Shown: piece by piece, positions 37,177 through 45,369 of the stretch
Position numbering within the stretch: position 1 is the stretch's first letter
Layout of the letters: the number at the start of each line of letters is the position of its first letter
From: Bacteroidota bacterium
GTDB taxonomy: Bacteria > Bacteroidota > Bacteroidia > B-17B0 > Aurantibacillaceae
Assembly (NCBI GenBank): GCA_020162035.1
Contig: JAIUNM010000023.1
Span: 1-56,847, forward strand
Length of the DNA stretch: 56,847 nucleotides
Direction of reading: 5' to 3'
Program-made: the position numbers and the translations under genes
The notes under the pieces: generated by a model
What the model saw: the letters and a program-made list of their open reading frames with translations, nothing else
What the model was told of the DNA's origin: nothing
Database searches by the model: none

Positions 37177-38949
37177 TTATATTTTTAATCCCATAACTAA
37201 CACATCATCAACTTGCTCTTGTGAGCCTTGCCATTCAACAAGCGTGTTGTGTAATATGTTTTTTTGTTCGTTAATAGGTAATGAACTAATGCTTAATAGT
37301 ATTTTTCTAAAATTACCTACCATAAATTTTTTACCTCTTGGGCCACCAAATTGGTCTGCATATCCATCGCTAAATAAATATAATTGATCACCCTTTTGTA
37401 ATTGAATTACGTGATTTGTAAACGGTTGTTTTTCTCCTAAAAATTTACCTATTGGAAATTTATTGGCATCGTATTGTTTTAGTTCATTATTTCTAATAAT
37501 ATAAAGAGGGTTAAAAGCAGCTGCATATTGTAGTTCTAAAGTTTCAAAATTAATACAACACATGGTCATATCCATACCGTCTTTAGTGTCTTGATTATTT
37601 TCTGCATGTAATGCTTTTATTACACCATCTCTTAAAGCATTCATAATTTCGGCTGGTTTACTTAAGTTTGTGTTATTAATAATATCTTTTAAAATATTAT
37701 GCCCAACTAAACTCATAAAAGCACCCGGTACGCCATGCCCTGTACAATCAACAGCGGCAAAATAAACTATGTTTTGTTTTTTAACTACCCAATAAAAATC
37801 TCCACTTACTATATCTTTAGGAACATAATAAACAAAATTATTTGGCAACACATCATTAATATAATCTTGTGCAGGTAATATTGCTTCTTGAATTCTTTTT
37901 GCGTAATGAATACTATCTGTTACTTGTTTGTATAAATTTTCTAGCTCAGTATTTTTAATTTCAATTTCTTCTTTTTGTCTTACAACTTCTTCTGTTCTTT
38001 CAACAACTTTTTGTTCTAACGAACGTTCATTTTCTGCAAGATTATCTCTCATGAGTAGCAATGCATGTCCTAAAGTATCGTCTTTGCTTAATGGTTTAAA
38101 TTCTGCGTTAAAATTTCCGTTACCTGTTTCTTTTGCAAAGTTTGTAGTTTCTTTTACAGATTGTACAAGTTCATTTAATGCAGTACTCATATCTCCAATT
38201 TCATCATTCCTAGAGCGAATAATCTCTTGTGGAACAATTCCTAAACTCATGGTTTGTAAAATGTTTTTTAATTTAATTATAGGTATTGTAATTGATTTTG
38301 TAGTTAACAAGGCTACAAATATTCCACCAATAATTAATGCAATACCAAGTAATTGCACAAAGCGCTTTAAAAAATTAAATGAGGTAAACATTTGTTCTAT
38401 TACTTTATCTGCATGGTCTTGCTTTTGTTTAATTAAAGTGTTAAGATTTTTGTAAATGGTTTTTATACTCATTTCACTATCTTCATAGGGCAACCTAGCT
38501 AAGTAATAAATGTTTGCATCTTCATAACTCTCTGTTGAGTTAAGTTGCTCCATAATTTCATTTTTATAAACTTTAAATAAAGTTTCTATTCTACTAAAAA
38601 TATTTTTTAATTGACTTTGTTCTTCTGGCGACCATGATTTTGACAAAGTAACTAATTTTTCTTTTTTTGTAGGATATTCCTTACTAATGATATTTTTTAA
38701 TTCATCTCTAAAATCAATATCATTAAAACTTTTGTTATAAAACCATTTTGATAAGTTTGTGTGAGAACGTTGTAACAATAAATTTAACTCTTTTAACGCC
38801 GAAACAGAAGGGGTAACTTGATCAACCACTACTTCAGTTTTTGTTTTACTGTCTCTTAATGTAAAAACAGTTAATATAAATGCAATTGAGGTTAGTACAA
38901 TTAAAGTAGCAAAACCCAATCCAATTCTTCTTCCAATTGTAAATTTCAT
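37177..38949 (-). CDS. Membrane sensor with HAMP and SpoIIE-type (PP2C) phosphatase domains
   Basis: The 590 residues run: TM1 (GLGFATLIVLTSIAFILTVFTL), a periplasmic helical sensor (about 35-195), TM2 (LGIALIIGGIFVALLTT), a HAMP domain (IPIIKLKNILQTMSLG...), a coiled coil (ERSLEQKVVERTEEVVRQKEE), and a C-terminal SpoIIE phosphatase. The phosphatase has DSIHYAKRIQEAILP, SGDFYWVV, AAVDCTGHGVPGAFMSLVG and YLFSDGYADQFGG, with the metal-binding Asp residues. It should dephosphorylate a Ser/Thr-phosphorylated partner, often an anti-anti-sigma factor. None is encoded here. It is three bases from the TPR gene. Confidence 0.92.
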   Translation of the reverse strand: MKFTIGRRIGLGFATLIVLTSIAFILTVFTLRDSKTKTEVVVDQVTPSVSALKELNLLLQRSHTNLSKWFYNKSFNDIDFRDELKNIISKEYPTKKEKLVTLSKSWSPEEQSQLKNIFSRIETLFKVYKNEIMEQLNSTESYEDANIYYLARLPYEDSEMSIKTIYKNLNTLIKQKQDHADKVIEQMFTSFNFLKRFVQLLGIALIIGGIFVALLTTKSITIPIIKLKNILQTMSLGIVPQEIIRSRNDEIGDMSTALNELVQSVKETTNFAKETGNGNFNAEFKPLSKDDTLGHALLLMRDNLAENERSLEQKVVERTEEVVRQKEEIEIKNTELENLYKQVTDSIHYAKRIQEAILPAQDYINDVLPNNFVYYVPKDIVSGDFYWVVKKQNIVYFAAVDCTGHGVPGAFMSLVGHNILKDIINNTNLSKPAEIMNALRDGVIKALHAENNQDTKDGMDMTMCCINFETLELQYAAAFNPLYIIRNNELKQYDANKFPIGKFLGEKQPFTNHVIQLQKGDQLYLFSDGYADQFGGPRGKKFMVGNFRKILLSISSLPINEQKNILHNTLVEWQGSQEQVDDVLVMGLKI

Positions 38950-38952
38950 GGT

Positions 38953-39855
38953 TTAGTCTATTTTAATGTTAAGTTCAATACATTTCTTTTTATACTCTTC
39001 TGTTTTTTGAGCATCTAATAAATTACGGTATATGTAGTATAAGGCTTCTGTTGCTCTGTTTTTAAATTTAACGGAGTTAGTTAGTTTTAGTAAAAGTTGT
39101 TCTGCTTGTTTAGCTAATTTTTTTGTATTTTCTTGAACTGCATCAACATTGTTTAAGTTTAAATCTTCGGTCATTTCTTTAACAATATTAACGGATAAGT
39201 TGTAGTATAATATACCTAAATTATATGTTGCGCTTTCATTATTTTGGTCTATATCTAACACTTTTAACAAAGCAGTTTTAGCAATTTCTCTATCGGCTTC
39301 GTTTTTAGAGTTTTTATTGCTTAACTCACTATAATTACTACCAATTGTGTTATAGTATTCAACATCAATACTTTTTTCATTAAAATTAGGAGTATAAAGT
39401 TTGCTTAATTCTTTAAATTTTTGGTGTGCTGTTAAACTTAGTGTATAATTTAACGAACTTTCTTTCGAATATTTTACACTTATGTTTCTATAATGTCCTA
39501 TAATTGCATTTAATACTTTAGCGTTGTTTATTTTATAACTTGTATCTGGGTTTAACGAGTTAGATTTTTTTATCGCATTTAAAACGGTATCTCTTAATGG
39601 TGAGTTGATTTGGTCTTTTTCTGTTTTCTTGTATAAATCATAATAAATAAAAGCTTTAAGGGTGTGAGATTCAAACATATTAGTAGTTTCAGCATTAAGA
39701 ACAACACTATCAATTATAGGTTTGGCTAACTCTGTGTTTTTTTCTCCATAAAGCTTTTGAGCTCTATTAAATGCGCCAATTTGAGCCAAAACACTACTTG
39801 TGCTTAGTATAAAACTAAACAGAAGTAATATGTGTATTTTATGCCACCTTTTCAT
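38953..39855 (-). CDS. Secreted TPR-like protein
   Basis: A 300-residue protein with a signal peptide (KRWHKIHILLLFSFILSTSSVLAQ). The mature part is all-helical and TPR-like, for example AKTALLKVLDIDQNNESATYNLGILYYNLSVNIV and TEALYYIYRNLLDAQKTEEYKKKC. It fits a periplasmic ligand- or partner-binding protein. It sits between the YfiR-like gene (gap 5 nt) and the SpoIIE phosphatase sensor (gap 3 nt), so it probably feeds the same signalling pathway. Confidence 0.75.
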   Translation of the reverse strand: MKRWHKIHILLLFSFILSTSSVLAQIGAFNRAQKLYGEKNTELAKPIIDSVVLNAETTNMFESHTLKAFIYYDLYKKTEKDQINSPLRDTVLNAIKKSNSLNPDTSYKINNAKVLNAIIGHYRNISVKYSKESSLNYTLSLTAHQKFKELSKLYTPNFNEKSIDVEYYNTIGSNYSELSNKNSKNEADREIAKTALLKVLDIDQNNESATYNLGILYYNLSVNIVKEMTEDLNLNNVDAVQENTKKLAKQAEQLLLKLTNSVKFKNRATEALYYIYRNLLDAQKTEEYKKKCIELNIKID

Positions 39856-39860
39856 TGTTT

Positions 39861-40385
39861 TTAATCTATGTTTATAGCTAGTGCTTTAAAGTCGTCATTT
39901 GTTTTTAGTCCTGCTTTTATTGCGTTTGATTTACTGTATTCAAATTTTAATTTATTATCCACGGTTACAAAATTTATACTTGCCCCTTGTTTACATGAGC
40001 CTGTGTTTTCTGCTACAACAAGCCCACCCTTTGATTTTGATTTAGAAACAGCGTCTGATAATGCTTTAGAAGATTCGCCAACTATATAATAAATTTGTGC
40101 GCCGCTATTTTCAAAAATACTTGTGTTTTTAATTTCTATAGGTTGATTGCCTACCTTTTTTTTAGCAGCTAAACTTTTTAATTCAGAAATTAAATTATCG
40201 TTTTTACCTATAACGTGTATTATAAAATTACCTGATTTTTTTTGTTGTGGCCAATCAAAATAACGAGTAAAATTGTAAATAAAAACAGCTTTAAATTTAG
40301 AGTTAACATCATAATTGTTTGGTTGCTGAAATCGATAAGAAATCAAACAGAAAAGAATTAAAGTATATGTTTTTAATAGCTTAAT
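39861..40385 (-). CDS. YfiR-like (DUF4154) periplasmic protein, probable ATT start codon
   Basis: The mature part (YDVNSKFKAVFIYNFTRYFDWPQ, IHVIGKNDNLISELKSLAAKKKVGNQPIEI, KGGLVVAENTGSCKQGASINFVTVDNKLKFEYSKSNAIKAGLK) matches the YfiR/DUF4154 family, which in other bacteria controls membrane signalling proteins. The first normal start (TTG 40346) would leave no signal peptide. In frame upstream, the codons from ATT at 40385 encode KLLKTYTLILFCLISYRFQ, an obvious signal peptide. No ATG, GTG or TTG lies between the frame's stop codon and 40346. A -7 box lies 17 nt before the ATT. It heads the yfiR-TPR-SpoIIE run. Confidence 0.8.
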   Translation of the reverse strand: MKLLKTYTLILFCLISYRFQQPNNYDVNSKFKAVFIYNFTRYFDWPQQKKSGNFIIHVIGKNDNLISELKSLAAKKKVGNQPIEIKNTSIFENSGAQIYYIVGESSKALSDAVSKSKSKGGLVVAENTGSCKQGASINFVTVDNKLKFEYSKSNAIKAGLKTNDDFKALAINID

Positions 40386-40401
40386 AACTTATGTTAATCT
40401 A

Positions 40402-40409
40402 CAAATATA
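40402..40409 (-). promoter_or_regulatory. -7 box of the YfiR-TPR-SpoIIE operon
   Basis: TATATTTG on the minus strand is an exact match, 17 nt before the proposed ATT start codon at 40385. It supports transcription of the whole signal-peptide-coding segment. Confidence 0.6.
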
Positions 40410-40466
40410 ATAAATTTATAGGTTTAATTGCTTGTTTTTGACGTTTATTTTATGTAATTTAAGAGC

Positions 40467-41042
40467 TTGTTTAATTTAAGTAAATACAAAAATTATTCCG
40501 ATAACGAATTAATTAACAATTATTTGCAAAGCAATAACAACCAGTTAATTGGCGAGTTATATAACCGTTATAGCCATTTAGTTTTAGGTTTATGCATTAA
40601 ATATCTTAAAAATAAAGATGATGCAAGTGATGCTGTAATACAAATTTTCACAAATTTAATTACCGATTTAAAAAAACATACAGTTACTTACTTTAAAAGT
40701 TGGCTTTACGTTTACAGCAAAAACTTTTGTTTAATGCAGCTTAGAAAAAGACAAAGTGAGTTAAAAAAAGAGCTTGAACTTAAAGAAAATTCAACTTTAA
40801 TTATGGATTTTTCAAATCCTGAGCATCTAATAGAAAAAGAGAAACAAATTACTAATTTAGAAAACGCAATTAATTTATTAAGTAACGAACAAAAAATATG
40901 TATTGAGTTGTTTTATTTACAAAACAAATCATATCAACAAATCGAAAGCATAACAGGATATACAAATAACGAAGTTAAAAGCCACATACAAAACGGAAAA
41001 AGAAATTTAAAACTAAAACTTACTGCTAGTAATAATGAGTAA
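40467..41042 (+). CDS. RNA polymerase sigma factor, ECF type
   Basis: A 191-residue sigma-70-family protein. Region 2 is LIGELYNRYSHLVLGLCIKYLKNKDDASDAVIQIFTNLITDLKKHTVTYFKSWLYVYSKNFC. Region 4 is NAINLLSNEQKICIELFYLQNKSYQQIESITGYTNNEVKSHIQNGKRNLKLKL, a clear helix-turn-helix. The start is TTG (40467), since a stop codon lies four codons upstream and no ATG is near. It overlaps the next gene by 8 nt, as is usual for a sigma factor and its regulator. Confidence 0.9.
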   Translation: MFNLSKYKNYSDNELINNYLQSNNNQLIGELYNRYSHLVLGLCIKYLKNKDDASDAVIQIFTNLITDLKKHTVTYFKSWLYVYSKNFCLMQLRKRQSELKKELELKENSTLIMDFSNPEHLIEKEKQITNLENAINLLSNEQKICIELFYLQNKSYQQIESITGYTNNEVKSHIQNGKRNLKLKLTASNNE

Positions 41043-42030
41043 CGAAGATAAAAACATATTAAATGATTTTTTAAATAAGCAGCAAGCCGTTGATGATTTT
41101 GAAAAAGAAGCATTAGAAGGGTTTTCTCAACTATCTAATCAAGAAATTACGGCTTTAAAACATAAAACAGATGATAAAGCAGAAAAATTATTTGATAAAA
41201 AAAATAAACCTGCTTTTTATTGGATAGCTGCAGCTGTAATAATAATTTGTATGGGCTTATTAATAAAGTTATTTATTCCTTCTAATGAGTTTATTAATAA
41301 AAATAATGTTGCTATAAATAATAATGCAGAAAAAGAAATTGAACAACCCAAAGATGAGTTTAACAGTAAAGGTGCAGAATTAAGTAGTAGTACAAATGAA
41401 AATAGTTTAATCCAAAAAGAAGAAAGTTCTTCTAAAAGCAATCAAGTTTCAAGAAATAATTTAACGCCAGAAAAATCAAAGTCTGATAATTACCAAACGG
41501 CCACAGGCGCTTTAAACGAACCAGTTACATCTCTATCTAAAAATATAGATGAACAAACTAATTTATCTCCAACAGAAAAAGAAAGTAAACAACCATTTGC
41601 AGACGCTAATGATGATATGGCTAAAGCAGAAACTAAATCAGAAATGTTAAGCGATGGTGAAAAAAAAGAAAGTGTTAAAAAGAAAGTTTCTGCTCTTGAT
41701 AAAAATACACCATCTGCTCCTGCACAAGCTGCAATGGGAGATGAAGTAATTACAGTAAATAATTTGTATTACGAAGGTGGAGATAAAAATCTAACTTCAG
41801 ATTTAAGAGATTTACTAAAAACAATTAATTTAAATACTGCTTTTGATGTTTTAATTTCAGTAAACGATGAATTGGAAGTCACAACTGTTGAGTTTATTGA
41901 TGAACGCGAGCTCTCAAAAGACGAAAAAAATTTAATTAAAAAAGAAATTAAAAAGCTCTCAAAGTTTAAATATAAAACTCAACCAACAAAAAACTCAAAA
42001 TCTCAATATAAGATTATTTACCGTCCTTAA
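41035..42030 (+). CDS. Single-span membrane protein, probable anti-sigma-like partner
   Basis: 331 residues. The cytoplasmic N-terminal 60 residues (LNDFLNKQQAVDDFEKEALEGFSQLSNQEITALKHKTDDKAEKLF) are followed by one membrane segment (AFYWIAAAVIIICMGLLIKLFI). Next comes a Ser/Lys/Glu-rich low-complexity linker of about 130 residues and a C-terminal beta-alpha domain (LRDLLKTINLNTAFDVLISVNDELEVTTVEFID...YKTQPTKNSKSQYKIIYRP). Location and layout suggest an anti-sigma-like membrane regulator. The HHCC motif of zinc-binding anti-sigma factors is absent, so this is inference from context. Confidence 0.65.
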   Translation: MSNEDKNILNDFLNKQQAVDDFEKEALEGFSQLSNQEITALKHKTDDKAEKLFDKKNKPAFYWIAAAVIIICMGLLIKLFIPSNEFINKNNVAINNNAEKEIEQPKDEFNSKGAELSSSTNENSLIQKEESSSKSNQVSRNNLTPEKSKSDNYQTATGALNEPVTSLSKNIDEQTNLSPTEKESKQPFADANDDMAKAETKSEMLSDGEKKESVKKKVSALDKNTPSAPAQAAMGDEVITVNNLYYEGGDKNLTSDLRDLLKTINLNTAFDVLISVNDELEVTTVEFIDERELSKDEKNLIKKEIKKLSKFKYKTQPTKNSKSQYKIIYRP

Positions 42031-42056
42031 TTTTTTGTTTACTTTGTGTTTTTATA

Positions 42057-42728
42057 ATGCAAGATACAATTAATCAAATAAATTTTTTAAAACAATTTGT
42101 TTCAGAAAATAGAATTAAACGCTTCGACGAAGTTATTAATCAACGAACAAATTACATTCAAATAGTTCTCGAAAACTTATACCAAGCACATAATGCAAGC
42201 GCTGTTTTACGTAGTTGCGAAAGTTTTGGTTTACAAACAGTTCATTTTATTGAAAACAAAAATAGTTTAAAAATTAGTGCAGATGTTGCAATGGGGAGTA
42301 GTAATTGGCTTACCATTAATAGGTATAAAGATGCAGAAAACAATACAATAAATGCACTAACAAAATTAAAACAACAAGGGTTTAAAATTGTAGCAACTAC
42401 ACCACATACAAACTCTTATACAATTGATGCTTTGCCAATTGATCAAAAAATTGCACTTGTATTTGGTACAGAAATTGATGGAATATCTAAAGATGTTTAC
42501 GACCTTGCCGATGAGTTTGTTAAAATTCCAATGTATGGTTTTACCGAAAGTTTTAATATAAGCGTTTGTGCGGCTTTATGTATGTATGAACTAACAACAC
42601 GGGTTAGAAAAAATATTCCCAATTACTTGCTAACAAACGAAGAAAAACAAGAAGTGTATTTAAACTGGTTAAAAACATCAGTTGATAAAAGTAGCCAACT
42701 ACTTAATCAACATTTTAAAACTGTATAA
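42057..42728 (+). CDS. trmH: SpoU-family RNA 2'-O-methyltransferase (TrmH-like)
   Basis: A 223-residue SPOUT methyltransferase. Motif 1 is LENLYQAHNASAVLRSCESFGLQTVHFIE, motif 2 IALVFGTEIDGISKDVYDLADEFVKIPMYGFTESFNISVCAALCMYEL, with the knot-forming glycine-rich and N-S motifs. The length and the N-terminal ENRIKRFDEVINQRTNYIQIV match TrmH-type tRNA Gm18 methyltransferases, but a different target in the SpoU family cannot be excluded. It overlaps the next gene by one base. Confidence 0.88.
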   Translation: MQDTINQINFLKQFVSENRIKRFDEVINQRTNYIQIVLENLYQAHNASAVLRSCESFGLQTVHFIENKNSLKISADVAMGSSNWLTINRYKDAENNTINALTKLKQQGFKIVATTPHTNSYTIDALPIDQKIALVFGTEIDGISKDVYDLADEFVKIPMYGFTESFNISVCAALCMYELTTRVRKNIPNYLLTNEEKQEVYLNWLKTSVDKSSQLLNQHFKTV

Positions 42729-43741
42729 TGATTTTTTTTAGATGGTTACGCTTATGCTTAAATTTTTTGTTAGCCATTGTATTGTTTTTATCTTTATTTA
42801 ATTTAAACCTTACTGTTTATTTGCTTTACCAAGCATACGGCCAATTAAATATTATCATTAATACGCAATCGCTTTCATCATTTCAAACAAATAATCTTTT
42901 ATCTGTTAATCAAAAAACAAATTGCAATTTAGTTTCAGAAATAAAAATATTTTCGGTTGATAGTTTAAAGTATAAACCAACTAATAATTTTAATTCTATT
43001 TATAACCAAAACAATGCACCTGTACTTTGGGTTGTAACTGCAAGCGAACCCTATCAACTTAAAGAATATTTATGGAGCTTCCCATTACTTGGCAAGCTTA
43101 GTTATAAAGGGTTTTTTAAAAAAAATTTAGCTCAAAAAGAATTTATTTCATTAAAAAGTAAAGGTTATGATGTTGATTTAAGACAGGTAAGTGCATGGAG
43201 CACTTTAGGTTGGTTAAATGATCCTTTAATGTCTTCAACGCTAAATTACTCTAAAGGAAAATTTTGTAACTTATTATTTCACGAATTATTTCACTCTACT
43301 TTTTATAAACCAAACAATGTAAACTTAAATGAAAATTTAGCCGAATTTATTGCACATAAAGCAACAATACAGTTTTTAAAAACAGATACAGCATCTTTAA
43401 ATCAATATTTAATAGAAACTAAAAATCATCAAGTTTTCGAAAATTTTATGGTTAAACAATCAAAATCTTTAAATTCATTTTATGATTCTATTATTAATAA
43501 TTCAAATAAACATGCTTTAAAATTAGCAAAACTGCAAAATTTAGGTAATCAACTTAACACACTTCCACTTTCTAAAAATTTTAACATTTCAAAACGAAAA
43601 GATTTAATTAACCAATCTAAAAATGCCTATTTCGTTGATTTTTTACAATATAATAGCTTACAAGATAGTTTAGAGCTGGTTTTTAACAAATTTTATAATA
43701 GCAATTTAGCAAAAATGGTACAAGATTTGAAAGGTAAATAA
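42728..43741 (+). CDS. Predicted membrane-anchored aminopeptidase (PF10023-like)
   Basis: 337 residues with an N-terminal membrane anchor (WLRLCLNFLLAIVLFLSLFNLNLTVYLLYQAYGQL). Family landmarks are SWSTLGWLNDP-like SAWSTLGWLNDPLMSST and the zinc motif LLFHELFHSTFYKPNNVNLNENLAEFIAHKA, which contains HELFH and the third ligand Glu in the ENLAEF segment. It should be a periplasmic, membrane-bound zinc peptidase. The start shares a base with the trmH stop codon (TAATG). Confidence 0.85.
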   Translation: MIFFRWLRLCLNFLLAIVLFLSLFNLNLTVYLLYQAYGQLNIIINTQSLSSFQTNNLLSVNQKTNCNLVSEIKIFSVDSLKYKPTNNFNSIYNQNNAPVLWVVTASEPYQLKEYLWSFPLLGKLSYKGFFKKNLAQKEFISLKSKGYDVDLRQVSAWSTLGWLNDPLMSSTLNYSKGKFCNLLFHELFHSTFYKPNNVNLNENLAEFIAHKATIQFLKTDTASLNQYLIETKNHQVFENFMVKQSKSLNSFYDSIINNSNKHALKLAKLQNLGNQLNTLPLSKNFNISKRKDLINQSKNAYFVDFLQYNSLQDSLELVFNKFYNSNLAKMVQDLKGK

Positions 43742-43749
43742 CCATTTGC

Positions 43750-43757
43750 TATTTTTG
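43750..43757 (+). promoter_or_regulatory. -33/-7 promoter of the TlpA-like gene
   Basis: TATTTTTG is preceded by TTTG (43726-43729) with a 20-nt gap, the standard Bacteroidota spacing. The predicted leader to ATG 43783 is about 19 nt. Confidence 0.65.
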
Positions 43758-43782
43758 AAAAGACTTAATTATTGAACATTTT

Positions 43783-45303
43783 ATGAAGAAATCCATTTTA
43801 ACGTATTTAATTGCCTTTACGGTAACATCAACTTTTTTTGCACAAGGCTACGAAATTAAAGTAAATTTTAAAGGCGCTAAAGATACACTTTATTACTTGG
43901 TTAAATATACGTTTGACCAACAATACATTGCAGATACTGCAAAACATGTAAAAAATGGAGTTGGTGTATTTAAAGGCAAAACACCATTAGATAAAGGAGT
44001 TTACACTTTAGTTAGCCAAGAAAAAGGTATTTATTTTGATTTTTTTGTAAATGAAAATCAAAAATTTACTATTGGTAGCGATATGAAGGATATGGTTAAT
44101 AATTTAAAATCTACCGGCAATTCAGAAAACGAAAACTTTTTTGCTTATGTTAAATACCTTTCAAACAAAAACAGAGAGGTTGAAACATTAAAAGAAAAAA
44201 CAAAAGGGAAAAGCAAAGCTGATAGTGCTAAGTTTATGAATGACAATCTTAAAACATTAAATGATGAGGTTAAAAAATTCGAATCGGATTTTATGACTAA
44301 AAATAAAGGAACCTATTTGTTTGATGTGTTAAATTTAAAAACAGAAAAAGAGGCAAAAGATATTCCTAAAGCAAGTAATGGTCGCCCTGATAGTGTTTAC
44401 CAATACTATTATTATAAAAATCATTTTTGGGATGGTGTAGATTTTAAAGATGAACGCATTATTAGAACCCCGTTTTTTGATGATAGAGTTAAAAAATATT
44501 TTGATAATGTAATTGTAGCTAACCCCGATACCGTTATATCAGAAATTGACAAACTTTTAAAAAAATGTAACGAAGGAAATTTAGTTTATAATTTATTAAT
44601 AGGTCATTTAACATATAAATACGAACAAAGTAAAATTATGGGCTTTGATAAAGTATTTTGCCATATTGCAGGCAACTATATTGTAAATGGTAAAGCTAAG
44701 GCTGTTTATAGCGAAGAAACAGTTGAAAAAATTAAAGAACGCTATTTAATAATGAAAGATTTATTATTAGGCGCAAAAGTATCTGAACTGTATATGATTG
44801 ATACTACGCACGCAAAAGAAGTTTTAAAAATGGGATTTGATACAGCTAAAACAAGTAAAGCGGTAACAGATTTATACTATAAAAACCTCGAAAAACTTAC
44901 ACCAATGTTTCGTTCGTTATACCAAGTTAAAGCAAAATATACCGTATTAATTTTTTGGGCTAGCGATTGTGGACACTGCAAAACAGAAATACCTAAACTT
45001 CACGAAAAATTAAAAGAATTAAATGGTAAAATAGACCATAAAGTTTATGCAGTTCAAACAAAAGATGACGTTAACGAATGGAAAAAATTTATTAGAGATA
45101 ATAAATTATCCGATTTTATTCATGTTTTCGATCCTATTCACTTAAACGATTTAAAAACTAAATTTGATATTTACTCAACACCAGTTATTTACATTTTAGA
45201 TAAAGATAAAAATATAGTTGCTAAACGTTTAAGCGCCGAACAAGTAAATGATATGCTTAATTTACTTGAAGATATTGAAAAAGAAAAAGCTAAAAAGAAA
45301 TAA
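43783..45303 (+). CDS. Periplasmic TlpA-like thioredoxin with DUF4369/DUF5106-like N-terminal half
   Basis: 506 residues with a signal peptide (KKSILTYLIAFTVTSTFFAQ). The N-terminal domain GYEIKVNFKGAKDTLYYLVKY resembles DUF4369. A helical middle region (about 110-370) resembles DUF5106. The C-terminal thioredoxin fold carries the redox pair in ILIFWASDCGHCKTEIPKLHEKL and the cis-Pro in IYSTPVIYILD. Such Bacteroidota proteins are thought to handle thiol redox chemistry in the periplasm. A charged KEKAKKK tail ends the protein. Confidence 0.88.
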   Translation: MKKSILTYLIAFTVTSTFFAQGYEIKVNFKGAKDTLYYLVKYTFDQQYIADTAKHVKNGVGVFKGKTPLDKGVYTLVSQEKGIYFDFFVNENQKFTIGSDMKDMVNNLKSTGNSENENFFAYVKYLSNKNREVETLKEKTKGKSKADSAKFMNDNLKTLNDEVKKFESDFMTKNKGTYLFDVLNLKTEKEAKDIPKASNGRPDSVYQYYYYKNHFWDGVDFKDERIIRTPFFDDRVKKYFDNVIVANPDTVISEIDKLLKKCNEGNLVYNLLIGHLTYKYEQSKIMGFDKVFCHIAGNYIVNGKAKAVYSEETVEKIKERYLIMKDLLLGAKVSELYMIDTTHAKEVLKMGFDTAKTSKAVTDLYYKNLEKLTPMFRSLYQVKAKYTVLIFWASDCGHCKTEIPKLHEKLKELNGKIDHKVYAVQTKDDVNEWKKFIRDNKLSDFIHVFDPIHLNDLKTKFDIYSTPVIYILDKDKNIVAKRLSAEQVNDMLNLLEDIEKEKAKKK

Positions 45304-45369
45304 AGAATTTAAGCAATATTTTATTTCTTTTTAAAATAAAAAACTTACATTCGTTTAAATAATTAAGCA

